DNA from: Trileptium ribeirensis | Taxonomy: Eukaryota > Nematoda > Enoplea > Enoplida > Thoracostomopsidae | DNA: 64,000 bases | Assembly: GCA_030248225.1 (NCBI GenBank) | Contig: JASANE010003551.1 | Location: forward strand, 62,001-126,000 | Direction: 5' to 3' | Shown: positions 35,293 to 47,210 of the stretch, piece by piece | Numbering within the stretch: the first letter of the stretch is position 1 | How the letters are laid out: every line of letters begins with the position of its first letter | Notes under the pieces: model-generated | The model's input: only the letters and a program-made list of their open reading frames with translations | What the model was told of the DNA's origin: nothing | Databases searched by the model: none | Position numbers and translations under genes: made by a program

Positions 35293-36394
35293 GATTAAAA
35301 CCATCGTGACGTCTAATACAAGTTAACGTTGGTGATGCTATTTCAGTTTATAGAGGCCGGTCGGGTCCTGCGTGGATCTTCGCCGGACCGGTCCACACCC
35401 CCATGTTCATTTTATCGCTGTTGCTTTAGTGAGTTTCCTGAATACCATTGCTGAAGAGATGACCCTACTTGGCGAGCGGTGACTCTATTCTCGAGCACTT
35501 TAAAACGCGACTCCTTCATAGGTCTACTCCAATTGAGAGATTTGCCACAGAAGAATAAAGTATTCAAAGCCCAGTTAATGCTAAGAACGACAGCTGAAAT
35601 GAAAGTATAATTCTAGCACTATACGCACTCTCGCTATAGTAAAAATTGACACCCGAGCTAGTTACTTTATGATATCTAGGTCCGCTACATGTAACTAAAT
35701 GAATACTGTTAATCAAATGTTTCCTCAGCTGAGAGAACGACCGCCCAACGAAAACCGATCCACTTTAACTAATTAATCAATGAACCAATGGAGCACCCAG
35801 GTGAGGGGGCAGGGTGACCGAACTCTCCTAAGCTTCGAGTTTTCGGGGTCAGTTTGTGCGGTTGATACAAAATTTTTTATTTTCTAGTATAAAAAACCTG
35901 AAAATTTGTTTACCGCTCCCACCCCCTTTAGCCATAAATTTTCAGTGCCCACCCGTTTTACCAACATTATGGGTGCACCCAAGCAAATAAAAGTGTTTTT
36001 GGTTCAATATACTTTCCTTATAAACGCAAGGCGATAATCTTAGTCTATATTATAATAAATATTGAAATATTGCTGTTAAAAACCGAAGCCAGAGGTTTTT
36101 GTAGGCATCTATGTTAGCTGGCCATGAAACTAACGTTTGCAACTAAAAGCAATCGTTTATAGAACGTAAGTATAACCGTTATGAAATACATCATGTGAAT
36201 ATTATTTAAAATTTGTCCTAGATGCACAATATAAGCTATAATACGTACCATGAATTCTAAACTTAACATAATAATACTTAAATGAATCTTAAAAGTGGAA
36301 TGTTCATCGCATGTTGACGGCAAAAGTTGCAACGGTTTCAGGTTAATCTTGATTATATTTTTAAACTTCAAGTAATTTAAAAATATACCAAATC
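35293..36394. other. Intergenic region 3' of the unidentified minus-strand gene
   Basis: No supported gene or clear repeat. I found no AATAAA on the minus strand close to the stop at 36395, so the 3' end of that gene is undefined. Confidence 0.4.
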
Positions 36395-36594
36395 CTATCC
36401 CATCAGTTTTGTGAGCAACTTCATCACTGATGGGGGAATGTCGTCGGGTATGTCGAGACCGACATTAGCGCCTGGTGGTTGAGGAGGAGCTGGAGCGGTT
36501 CCTTTTTTACCAGTGACTGGCAGTCGTTGTTCGTACCGCTGTGTGTACGGATTAAGCCAAACCGGAATACGTTGATTTCGAGGCCCAGTGTTTG
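36395..36594 (-). CDS. Last exon of an unidentified protein-coding gene
   Basis: On the minus strand this exon runs from the acceptor TTTATAG into 65 codons and TAG. It reads PRNQRIPVWLNPYTQRYEQ, then a basic and Pro/Ala-rich linker (GKKGTAPAPPQPPG), then an acidic segment and an amphipathic tail (DDIPPSVMKLLTKLMG). The higher GC than its surroundings, the low-bias protein composition and the exact phase match (1/2) with an exon about 750 bp upstream support real coding sequence. I do not recognise the family. The short basic and aromatic C-terminal segment would suit a small RNA- or membrane-complex subunit, such as a mitochondrial ribosomal protein, but that is a guess. Confidence 0.7.
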
Positions 36595-37342
36595 CTATAA
36601 ATCAAGCATTATTCTATTTTCTCTTCACTACAAACTGATCATATAGTGACAACACGTTCAGAATTTCTAAATGCAATATTTGCTTTCATGTGCCTAGTGC
36701 ATGCACGAAATTTGCACTATACTAAAATATTCACAATTACGGTTCTTTAATGCAATTTTCGTTAGAAAAACCGAGTAGTTTCAACATTTTACATTTTTTA
36801 AAAAAGAAATAGGTCTCTATTATTGCTTGCTGGGGGCTGTTACTGTTTACGCAATGCAACAGTGTTCCGCTAATGCTCCAAAAAGCTTTCGTAAAAATTG
36901 ATGATTTCAATTCACGAAAATTAACAAATCTCTGAATCTGTACTTGGGACTGAGTTACAATTTCCAATCAAAATTTTAGCTTTGAAGACATTTGTACTAA
37001 TCCAATCATTAATATCATTTGTCAGATCGCCATTTTATATTTCAAACTTTCAGTTTTAGTGAAATCGCTTGACCTAAGCAATGTTTCAATAAAGTAATGA
37101 CCTTAACTAACGCGCGAGAGCAATTTTGGTGCGTACATATGAATTGTGGATGAACGCAAGCAAGCTACAATCTTCTCTTATGTGTGCGAACGCGATTTGT
37201 GATACAACAAAACGCGCTTTAGTAAATTGGTATAGCGATGGCAGAATAATGCGATGACAGAATCAATGCAAATTTGTACACGATTAAGTTTGCGATTTTG
37301 ACAAAATAACAGCTTTGACCTACGCGTCTAAATTGAACTTAC

Positions 37343-37442
37343 GCAATCGCCTGATCTTCGGTAATCCAATCTTGTCCCCTTGATAATGGTTAGCAAAATC
37401 TTTTAGGGGCGGCGACCAATATAAGTTAAAGTGTTTTTGTTG
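37343..37442 (-). CDS. Penultimate exon of the same unidentified gene
   Basis: 100 bp on the minus strand between the acceptor ATCACAG and the donor GTAAGTTC. It encodes 33 codons plus one base (QQKHFNLYWSPPLKDF, then ANHYQGDKIGLPKIRRL). The leftover base joins the 36395-36594 exon to give LPNTGPRN in frame. Upstream exons must lie at higher coordinates; I could not find them with confidence. Tiny phase-compatible candidates at 42.8-43.3 kb are discussed as a finding only. Confidence 0.65.
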
Positions 37443-37955
37443 CTGTGATACGCTCTTAAGTTTAGTAGAAAAGAATCGCATGACAAGACATAGATCGAAC
37501 TTATACCGGCTCAGAAATTATTTTTCTACAGATTAGGGATCAATTTATTTTATACAAGAACGTTTTGTTAATATTTGCTTATTACAAAAATATACATTTG
37601 CAATGTTATTCCGTCGTGCGTTCAAATGCGAGATTCATATTATATTTACTGCCCACGCCATGTTGAAGTTTAGGCGCCGTATTATTAGTTGGTAGCCTAA
37701 TCGTGCAAGCTGTATCCGACACACCAACGATAAGCCGCTGCAAGCCAACTACAAACTGCGACAGATCCAACAGAGCGCCTAATTATTTACTATTATTATA
37801 TCTATCAAACCAATGTCAGTCCCAGTTATGGAATTCCGTTACATACTGTTTAAATACAATGCTATAAGCTAGGATTCGTGCCTTTTTAATAGACTTTATA
37901 TAAACAGGCCTGTAAATGTGTAAGCTGTACAGTTGGCCGCTTTACAATATGTTGG

Positions 37956-38365
37956 CAGTGGCGAGGCTAGGGTGGGGGCTGGAGGGCTAAGCCCCCCCAA
38001 ATTCAAAATCTAGCCCCCCCCAAATTGAAACGGATTAGCCCCCACAAATTTTTCAGTGCCCACATTTTTCGCCCCACCAACAATCTTGACAGCTTCACGC
38101 AACAACCAACGAACGCAAGCGTACACACTCCAGCATACGAACACACTGTCTGTTCCGATATAAAAAGTTAATAGTTGTATATGAGATATGTTTTGATTTA
38201 TTGATTAATGTTATTCAAACGGACGAGCAAATAGAATAAACTTATTTGAAATTAATAAATCAAGATTTTTTATCAGTAGATACGCTAATTAAATGTGTTG
38301 AGTAAGAAGTGAACGGTCGTAGGGCTATAGCCCCCCCCAAATTCAGAGGGCTGGCCTCGCCACTG
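37956..38365. mobile_element. hAT MITE, 410 bp, perfect 8-bp target duplication
   Basis: Starts CAGTGGCGAGGCTAG and ends GGCCTCGCCACTG, terminal inverted repeats. TATGTTGG at 37948-37955 is repeated exactly at 38366-38373. Both ends carry runs such as AGCCCCCCCAAATTC in opposite orientation. There is no coding capacity. It lies upstream of the known exons of the minus-strand gene, possibly in one of its introns. Confidence 0.9.
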
Positions 38366-38373
38366 TATGTTGG

Positions 38374-39949
38374 CAGGGATTGTTTTCCTAACATCGCTAA
38401 TATTCTTGGGGCATGGGGTCTGTCAAGCCTTCTCAGTATCATAAGAACCTACTGCGACTCTGGCGTTGTGCCTTCGTACAATTATTAGCTATATATCTGC
38501 TACTCTTAAAATTTTAAGAAGTCACATACAATATCGGTCGCTTTTTAGCGTTACTCATGCGGTGGCGCTAACAATGACGCGAATACTAATTCAGAATTTT
38601 AATTACTACATGCAAAAACACGACGGAAATACATAAAGAGAGTACTTAGTTAACTTGCATATAATGCAGAGTTCACACTAAGATGCGTGCAGCGACTGCA
38701 TACGGTGTCAAAGATGCATCGGATTTGCCACCTACAAGCATTTTTTATAGGTGCAATATTTTAAGTCTTGTCACGAAAGTGTAGCACGCCTTGTGTTAAG
38801 AAACCTACTTCCCTAGAACTGACAGTTTTAAATTCACTGTATTATTATATATAAGCCTACACTTATGTTGTTCAACAATGCAATGCGTCAAAATGTAGCT
38901 CCATTCGCTAATTATATAACTTGATTTCTGTTTTTCTCTATACCAATTGGACAATACATAATGAGGAATGTCAGATTATGATGAATCAATTTGTACTTGG
39001 CAAGCACAGGCGCCAAAATGTTATTTTTGTTTATTTTTTGACATTACAAAATTGTTTTTCGACATGATTTAATATGCAGTTTTAATAAAAATTTTATGAT
39101 CAATCGATTGGCGTAATTTGTTTTAATTCACATTCCACTGATCTATTGATGGGGATATATGGTTGAACTAACGTCGCTATGATAGATAGACACGTGCTTC
39201 CTGTGAGTACTCTTTGGGCTGACACTTTGTCTTATGTAAAGCAAGCTATCGCACCTAAGGTTTACAAGCAGTTTTTTATTTGTTTGAGACTTGCTATATT
39301 TTCTTTAGTTTCAACTCTTAAGGATCCGCAAAAGTGCATGCAGCAGTCTGGTACAGATGTCTAGGCTATAAATGTAAAGCAACATATCTGGGACATCGCC
39401 AGAAAATCTTAATTGAGAGGTAGGGGTAATCTGGTAAGGGTACCAGCCAACACTGGCGGCGAGGTGGGAACGATACCCTGTGGTAACTCCCTGCATTATG
39501 TAGAAACTACAAATCAACTAACCATTTGAAAAGTCAATCTTTTTCATCGCCAATGTCACTAATATGGATAAACTTAGATAAAACTCGCGCGAAATATCTA
39601 GCAACCTATTTTGGAATTTTGTTGAGCATTAATAATGGCATATGAATATAAAGAACGATGATCAGCTACCACTGGATTATAAAATTGAATAATACCAGGG
39701 TCATAAAACAGAAATGACTAACCAAAATTTACAAATGCGCTAAAAATTCGAAATCTGTGCGTTGCTTCGTTACTCTAAATCTTATCAGCATTTTTTCCTT
39801 AAAGTAGATCTCTGTGAGATATCTTTTAGTGAAATTCCCGACCAGTTTATTTGAGTTTATGCGACGTTAGAGCATACTTGACCCTCTGTGTTCATATAAT
39901 TAAATCCACGGATTATTCGATTAATAGAGCGATTGGAATAGAATCGAGA
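38374..39949. other. No supported gene
   Basis: AT-rich. Frames at 39179-39364 (+) and 39311-39517 (-) overlap and have no family motif. The sequence may be intron of the minus-strand gene. Confidence 0.4.
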
Positions 39950-40765
39950 TGGTAGCCAAATTCTTCAATGATTTAAAGTTGTTAGAAGAATTCGAGGTCA
40001 AAAACTATTCACAGTCGAATTTTCAATGTAGATGAGACGGGCTTGTTGCCGGTAAATGACCATGGTAAAGTTTTGGGAGAATGTGAGGCAATGAACTCCA
40101 GTGAATTCGTTCTTGCAGAATTGCTGTAATGCTGTAATGTGGTTCGATTTTCTGTACCGAAATTGCTGGAGTTTCCTGGCTGCCTTGCTTCAAACTATAC
40201 GACGGCGATTATTCGTATCCTGTTAGAACTAAAAATTACCGCAACTGTTGAGGTTGGTGTGACTGAGAAGCGTTCGCTTAATAGTTTAAACACTTTATCG
40301 AGTTTTGTATTTTATCCAGAAGACAATGAAACGGTTACGCTGGCGCTTCATCTCACGGCGGAGAGGGTGTTTTTGTTCCTGCCCGAGAAAATAATGTAGA
40401 ATCTATCAAGCTGCATTCCAATATGTCTGCACATCTACAACCACTAGACAAAGGTGTATTCACCGCATCTAACTAATCATTGGTACAGCGGGGTCGTTTA
40501 TTTGTAAATCACGATCTAGGTGGCAATACCGTAGGTGAAGAGTCTGCATTGTTGTTCTCCAGCATATAATGCAGGCGCCACGGCAGAAAAGGCTGCATCT
40601 ACCATTCGAAAAGCCGGTATTTGTCCGTTGGACATAAATACGAATTAGTGAGACAGTGAACGACATATCTGATGCTTTACTGGGAGACTCATTGCAAGAA
40701 CCAGATAGCTGTGGGTTTCAGGAATGGGAAGATATGCTGGGGAATATATACCACAGGTGAGAGCA
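39950..40765 (+). pseudogene. Dead Tigger/jerky-type (pogo, DDE_1) transposase
   Basis: Several fragments in different frames match the DDE_1 transposase family of Tigger, jerky and CENP-B-like proteins. At 40004-40128 the frame reads HSRIFNVDETGLLPVND, the first catalytic Asp region. At 40396-40470 it reads LHSNMSAHLQPLDKGVF, the well-known HLQPLDxGV block. At 40660-40763 it reads LLGDSLQEPDSCGFQEWEDM up to a TGA, like the acidic C-terminal region. Stops and frameshifts separate the pieces, so it is non-functional. I did not identify its terminal repeats. Confidence 0.75.
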
Positions 40766-40769
40766 GAGG

Positions 40770-43700
40770 TGCGCGCGTATAAAACATTTAGAACCGAGAA
40801 TTCTCGTGAAAATTAAAAGCTTGTCCACCGCCTGCCACTAGGCCCGCACCCGCACGCTCAGAGAATTTTTTCAGGCGTGCGAAACTCTCAAACTGTAAAT
40901 GCATATCGGGAGATTTGGAAATTTATCATTCCTGACTTTATACTATTCTTCTACATTTAGTTTTGTAATACTGTATTTTTTACCTATGGCATTCGCAGCC
41001 CGGGCTACATGACAAAGAAAGTCACCTACTTTCATCATAGCTCCCATCACCCAAACGCCCAGCTTTAACGAAAGTTTTCCTGCTAAACACTTTAATTTCT
41101 ACCACTGTTCGGCAACAGAAAATTACTTTTAAATGTGCCGTAGTAACTAAATCTGACGAATACCGTACGATTGCACGCATATTGTTGTTCGTTCGGCTTT
41201 GCGAGGAGCCTTAAAGATCCGAGCAATAGCTCCTAGATTGTTCAATAGTTAGCAAACTTAACTTTCACTCGAGAATTCTGAGTTCGTTACATAGCGGCGA
41301 CAAATAAATGTTCATTAAATTAATTCAGGAAGGAAAGGACCAAGGAGACTATGTAATTGATCAGAGCGACATATAATAAACCGATTTGTTTTTGGACCAT
41401 ACATCTTTTAGATGACCGCACACTAAAGGAAACGAACTATCCAAATCTTTTCAACAGAGCTTAGTAAACTGGAACAGATTATTCATTTCGATAACAGCGA
41501 CCACTGCGTAATAAAGCGAACACTAAGAGGGCACTAAAGAATATCATTTATATAAAATTTTGATAAGCGGGTGCTAAAACATTCTCAAAGTTTTAGGAGA
41601 TAGGTCACTAGTTGTGACCACAATGCCTTTTCGATAACGCTTCCTGAACGGGCCTGCATAGTCATTTCGTCAATACCACTGATTGTTATGCAGGATTGTG
41701 CATCTTTACGGGTACCAACCACCCACAGTCTCAAGATCTAGCTCGTATCGTTCCCGGCTCAGCCGCGATAACCTGTGGGTACCAGTTTGCGCGCACAGTT
41801 CTGGGTGGAAAGTAATCACACAACATATTGCTACTGTTCTCAGGCCACATATGTTGAAGTAGAAATTCCATTCATATGAATTTAGCGTCAGACACAGATA
41901 GTCCTTTGTAGATGTGCAGCCAACGGAGTTACGACCGCAGCCGTCGGGAGTTTTATGTTAAACAGAACAACCCACATCAACACTGCAGATACAATAGCAT
42001 ACGAGTAACACCAGACAAGGGGTAACATCACTAAATCCACACCAGTGCCTGAAAACTTTCACCAATTCAAATTTCCATGAATGAACGAACAATAAAAGTT
42101 CGGAACATGATTCAAAATCTTCATCGAACCACATTCGAGCCACGGTGCACGAAAGGAAAAGTATTATCCTCACTTAAACCCAACGCACCGTGCCTTCTAT
42201 TTCCAAGCACGGTAGAGCAAAAAGTGTCACCATGGCCGTCAAGCGCTTGGTGTGCGACGGGTTTGGAGGAGACTAGAAACGTGATGGGACAGTGAAAGAA
42301 TGCGTTGAATTCATGGAATACAGAGGTTGAGGGCACGAAATTTGAGGGGAAATAAGACTCGAGGAGATTTTTATCGTTCATGTGTTCCTGTGGTTCTAAC
42401 TTTACTCAAATAACTTGGACACTGATATCTACGTTTCTTTATAGATTTGCAATAGATTGCGATTGATAGTTGCTTTATAATTTGACATTCGAGATTAAAT
42501 TTGTTAAATAACTGCGTAAATCAACACGTTATATATATATAACTAACTAACTTGACCTCACGGTTGTGGGGTGTTGCCAACCATGTATTCGTATTCTTTC
42601 CATTATATATATACGGCCGTGTCAGTTATAGAGCAAACGTGTCACTTTTGCGACAGGTGAGTCTTTGGTACAATGCTGCTGGTATAATACGCAGTGTTAT
42701 GTCAAAAGTGTCAGATATAGGCAAGTTTTATAAATAAACTATGATTTAAAGAGCTTTATCACAATCAATTTTGTTGAACATGATGTAATTTACGTATTTG
42801 TCAATGAGTAAAATACAAAATATAATAAATAAAAATAACTTACTAATAGCTTCCATTATACTTTTAAGGCCCTGCGCATCTGAAAGTATGCAATATCAGT
42901 CACAAAAACGTTTGAGTAGCACAGTGTGTCATCGATCCTCCATAAGGGAAATGGCGTACCTTACTAGCTTTCCTTAAAGCTGACATTCTGTGCAGAACAC
43001 TGTGTAAAAATACGTTGGGACTTTGATTCCATCGAACCAACTTCATGAAAAAGAATATATTAAAACTTCAAACAGCTATAATCCAATAATCATGTTTTTT
43101 AATTTGTTTTATATACTGCCAAAAATTTGAGACCGGATATACCAAAAAATCTTGCTAAATCACATGTTTCGGCAAAATTACTACACTTTGAAAAGAATAT
43201 GCCTGAATATCCTTCGTAAATTTTGTGAAAATTTGTAAAAATCAGAGCAGTACCTAAACGTGTTACATATTCATCCTGAACAACATCCTTCGGTATTACA
43301 ACGCTTTGGCATCACCATATTCACTATATTGCTCAGATTCCAGGTTAAATGAATTATTAAACCATCAGACGCATTAACTATGTTTTAATTTTATTTTCAT
43401 AGCCAGGATATATCGGATATACCTTTTGAACTTCTGGGTTTCCCAAAATAAAACCCAACCTGTCAGATCAACTGGCGAGGTTCTCTTTATCGGCTATTTT
43501 TCACTGAAATCAACCGCTATATACAAATTTGAATCATTGAAAACATTGGATCCAGAGACACATGTTTATTTTTCGTAATTTTTGCGTTGAATATCGCGAT
43601 CAGGTTAGTTAGCGATGCTAGTTTGAGTTGATTTAGGGTCCCATAGACTAAGAAACAATCCAGAGCCTTTTTAAACCCAAAGATTACATCGAAATTACAT

Positions 43701-45060
43701 TAGAGTGCCAAGTACCTACATTCAACAATAATATAGTAAAAAAATTCGCCTAAAGCCATCGGTGCCGCATCGTTTAATCGCCATATTGCTTAGTTTTATA
43801 GCTGTGAGCACCTTTAAAATTTCGAATCTCCACATAAGAAGCTTCTAATAGTAGTATAACCGCAATTCCCGATTATGAATAGATGATGCTCCATTGTGCC
43901 AAGCACTCTCGCAGTCTTCCAGCACATTCTCGCTTCTACGTTTAATGGTAAAAGTACAGCGTTCCAATAGAAAATAATTTACTATAACACGGAAAACAAG
44001 CCCTTTCCAACAAGCAACTGCTATACCCTTTGAAAACAAGAATTCGACTAAAATATCAATAGGTGAATGTTGCCATATGCAACCTTGTCTTAACCTACGA
44101 TTCATTCTTTACTTGCAATTTCATGCCTTATTGGGTTGCATTGTCCCATGTCAAGATAATGAAGTTTTAAATATGTGTTCCACAATTTTGGGGCTTTGAC
44201 TTATGCTTGCTTGCTTTTTATTTTCCACCTGCTTAACATAAGTTTTCCTAATTTCACTGGGTAATTTATAGATACCTATAAACGGTAAACATGCGAAATT
44301 ATAATCTGTTACCGTCTATTTAGTTCTATACTAAAGAGGTTATTCCAGACAGCTGATATTTAATAAAAACAAGAAATCACAAAACTAGCATATATACTTA
44401 CCAACGTCACTTGGATCTAAAACAAATAAACTTTAACAAGAATCATCCAAGGTTCATTTAACAAAGAATATATTATCTGCTTATTTACGTGACAAAAATT
44501 TAGTTCAGCCAGATTCTTACCAAAAACTTAGAGTATTCCTATTGACAAAGAAAAATTGACGATGCCATAACGCTAGAAACTTTCCTTCAAAATATAAAAA
44601 CCGCAGCAAATAAAAAAATCCTATTTTAACATTTCCACAACAGATCCCTTATAAACTATTTTAACAAGTACATTTTCATGGACAACTCCACTATGGCATA
44701 TGGGCTGATATTTGTTTTAATGTTTCGGTATATTCTTCAAAATTAGGGTTAATTTACTTCAGGATTAGTTAGCTGTGCATCAGCCAGTGCGTTTTCGCGA
44801 ACAAATGAGCAGTTATAGATGATTGTATAAATTTTATTCAAGCTAAAAATCCTAGAAAATCCTACGGTTTATTAGGAATAGCTCTCGCCTTCGGTGAATT
44901 GTATACTGGCCAGTTTTTCTCACAAATATTGACAAAACGAAGTCAATAGCATAACTGCATACATTTCTTGTAAAATTATGGAAATGCTGCAGATTTATAT
45001 GGCATTCTTCACGGAATTATAATTTCGAAATTATCAACAGCTGGATTATTTTCCCAAATT
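40770..45060. other. No firmly supported gene; possible small minus-strand exons
   Basis: 41930-42390 is less AT-rich and open on the minus strand over two overlapping frames (41958-42173, 42121-42381), with no recognised domain. Several short acceptor-donor pairs of 15-28 bp occur on the minus strand at 42844-43275 and 44402-44538. They are not strong enough to annotate as exons. Confidence 0.35.
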
Positions 45061-45064
45061 TCAA

Positions 45065-45840
45065 CTTATATCAATTATATATTTATCGCTTTACAGTATG
45101 AAATATACATCATAATGTACGAATTATCGATATATTAGCTTCAAATATAGCACGTGCATTTTATGAATTTGAGTACATATTGTATGAAACATAACATATA
45201 CAATGTACGAATTTGAATATCTATTAGTATGAAAAACAAAATATAAATTGTATAAATTTTTTATTTATTTGTATGAAGTTCAATACATCTAATGTATGAA
45301 TTGGCCTATACTTTTATATTAAATATAATATACATAATGTATAAGTTTATGTAAATGTTTTATGAAACATACTACATATAATGTATAAATGATTTTACAT
45401 AATGGGAATATTTGTACGTTCTTCAATTTTATGATATGCATGCGTTATGCATCTTCAAATACATTATGTGCGATAAAAATACATTTGGTATCTGAAATTT
45501 TATAGAAATTATGTGCAAATAATCACACATTTTCTGTATGCAATTTCATACAATTTTATGTGTAGCAAATCATACAAATGTTGTGCGTAATTTCACTTCT
45601 AAATAATCATGTATATTCTGTGCTACAATTTATACAGTTTATGTACAATGTACAATCATACATTTGTTGTGGTCAATTTCTCACAACGTATGTTGACGTA
45701 ATGATACATAATGTACATATTGGCACGCAAGTTATGTAGCATTTGTTCGCCTTACAATTACCCGCATTTGTGTTAATTTCTATACACGTTGTAGCAAAAT
45801 AATGTCGCACAATAATTGTATAAAATTCCCATCATACACA
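45065..45840. repeat. AT-rich imperfect tandem repeat with inverted halves
   Basis: Roughly 50-bp units containing TATGAAACATA and ATAATGTATGAATTTG fill 45065-45420. From 45420 to 45840 related units run in the opposite sense (CATACAATTTTATGTG, ATACATTTGTTGTG). It resembles a decayed AT-rich satellite or hairpin-prone spacer. Confidence 0.5.
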
Positions 45841-46767
45841 TTTTCAGAGAGTACAATTTTAAGAATAAAATTTGAGCGATTGATAAATCTTTATATTACT
45901 TTGTGTAAATATACAGCTTACAAACATTCCCGACTCATTTGAAAACTATTTAGACAACGAGTATCATGAGACAAGCGATAAAAGTTACAAAAATGTTGAT
46001 AAATTGTGCACTCGCAAAAGAGCTACATTACGGTGCACGTTTTGTTCAGTCTTAAGCAGATATCTTCATTGTATAGCATGTCGACAGCGATCAGATTCGA
46101 CGCACCGATATAAAAATTGACAAATGGGCCGATATTTACTACAATCCCGAAATAAAATATCAATCATAATCATATCCTAAACTGAGACTTTGTTAATTCG
46201 GCCGGGAGCAAGTAAGCAGAGCAGCCATTCGCTTCTCAGTGGTTTTGTTTAGATACTACTGCAATTTTAATCCAAAGTTGAATTGCATAGGCGTAGATCA
46301 AAACTAGATAAAACAAGGCCAACTCTCCTCGGTATTGGTATCTTATGGGCAAAATTCCATGTCCAAAATCATAAAAATTTGTTTGTTGTCCAGATAAAAT
46401 CCTAATTATTGCTTATAAAATATATATGTTTATCGCTAATGTGTTCCACATTACCTCTTTTACCGCACATATTCAATCCGTAAACGAATGATATTTTCAG
46501 GATGCAGGCCAGACTGCGGGGGTCACCGAGTCCCTTTTTATAAAAGTTGCTCCGTGGCGTATATGTCCTGTTTATCTAAATGCGGCTGTGCTCAGGTACC
46601 CTGCTACCTATTGGGAACAGTATCTCCGTTTAACGGCTTTTATAAAGCTATCTGAGGCAATAACAGGTTCAAATTATTCGCAAGGTATCAAAAATAAGAT
46701 GAAGCGGCTATAAGGTAGAATTTTCTTATGGTTTGCGATAGAAGTTACATATCAGTCCGACTTATAC

Positions 46768-47210
46768 GGCGTTTACGTTATAAAGGACCTCATGTGACAT
46801 TTTGTCCATCAATAGCCCACACCATACCATACAATGGCATACAGTGCGTACCTATACAATATAATAAAATAGACAGTGTATGAGCCACCATCAACCTAAC
46901 TATAGTGTCTTAATCTAACTATTGTTTTTATTGACGGTATCACAAACACTATATAAACATATATATGCATAAACACTATATAATATGTGTAAATAACAGT
47001 ATGGTGTAGCTTACACCGTGCAACTTAAAAAAAACTTATGGTATAGTCTACACTATACCATTACTGACATTATATACTACCTAGGTGTTCTATCTTACAA
47101 TACCATGAGAGACATTATTGTGCACAAGAAACCTTATAATGAATGGTGGGAGAGACACACACAGGGTGGACAAAAGTTTCACAAGAAGGGTTCTTTATAA
47201 CGTAAACGCC
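46768..47210. mobile_element. Terminal-inverted-repeat element, 443 bp
   Basis: GGCGTTTACGTTATAAAGGA at the left is mirrored by TTCTTTATAACGTAAACGCC at the right, with weaker pairing continuing inward to a shared TTTTGTCCA. The interior includes a short perfect hairpin (GGTATAGT...ACTATACC) near 47039. The target duplication is not clear. Confidence 0.65.

Noticed and set aside
41958..42381. Minus-strand gene from two overlapping frames
   Set aside because: The frames overlap out of phase, contain no recognised domain and have no consistent splice signals joining them.
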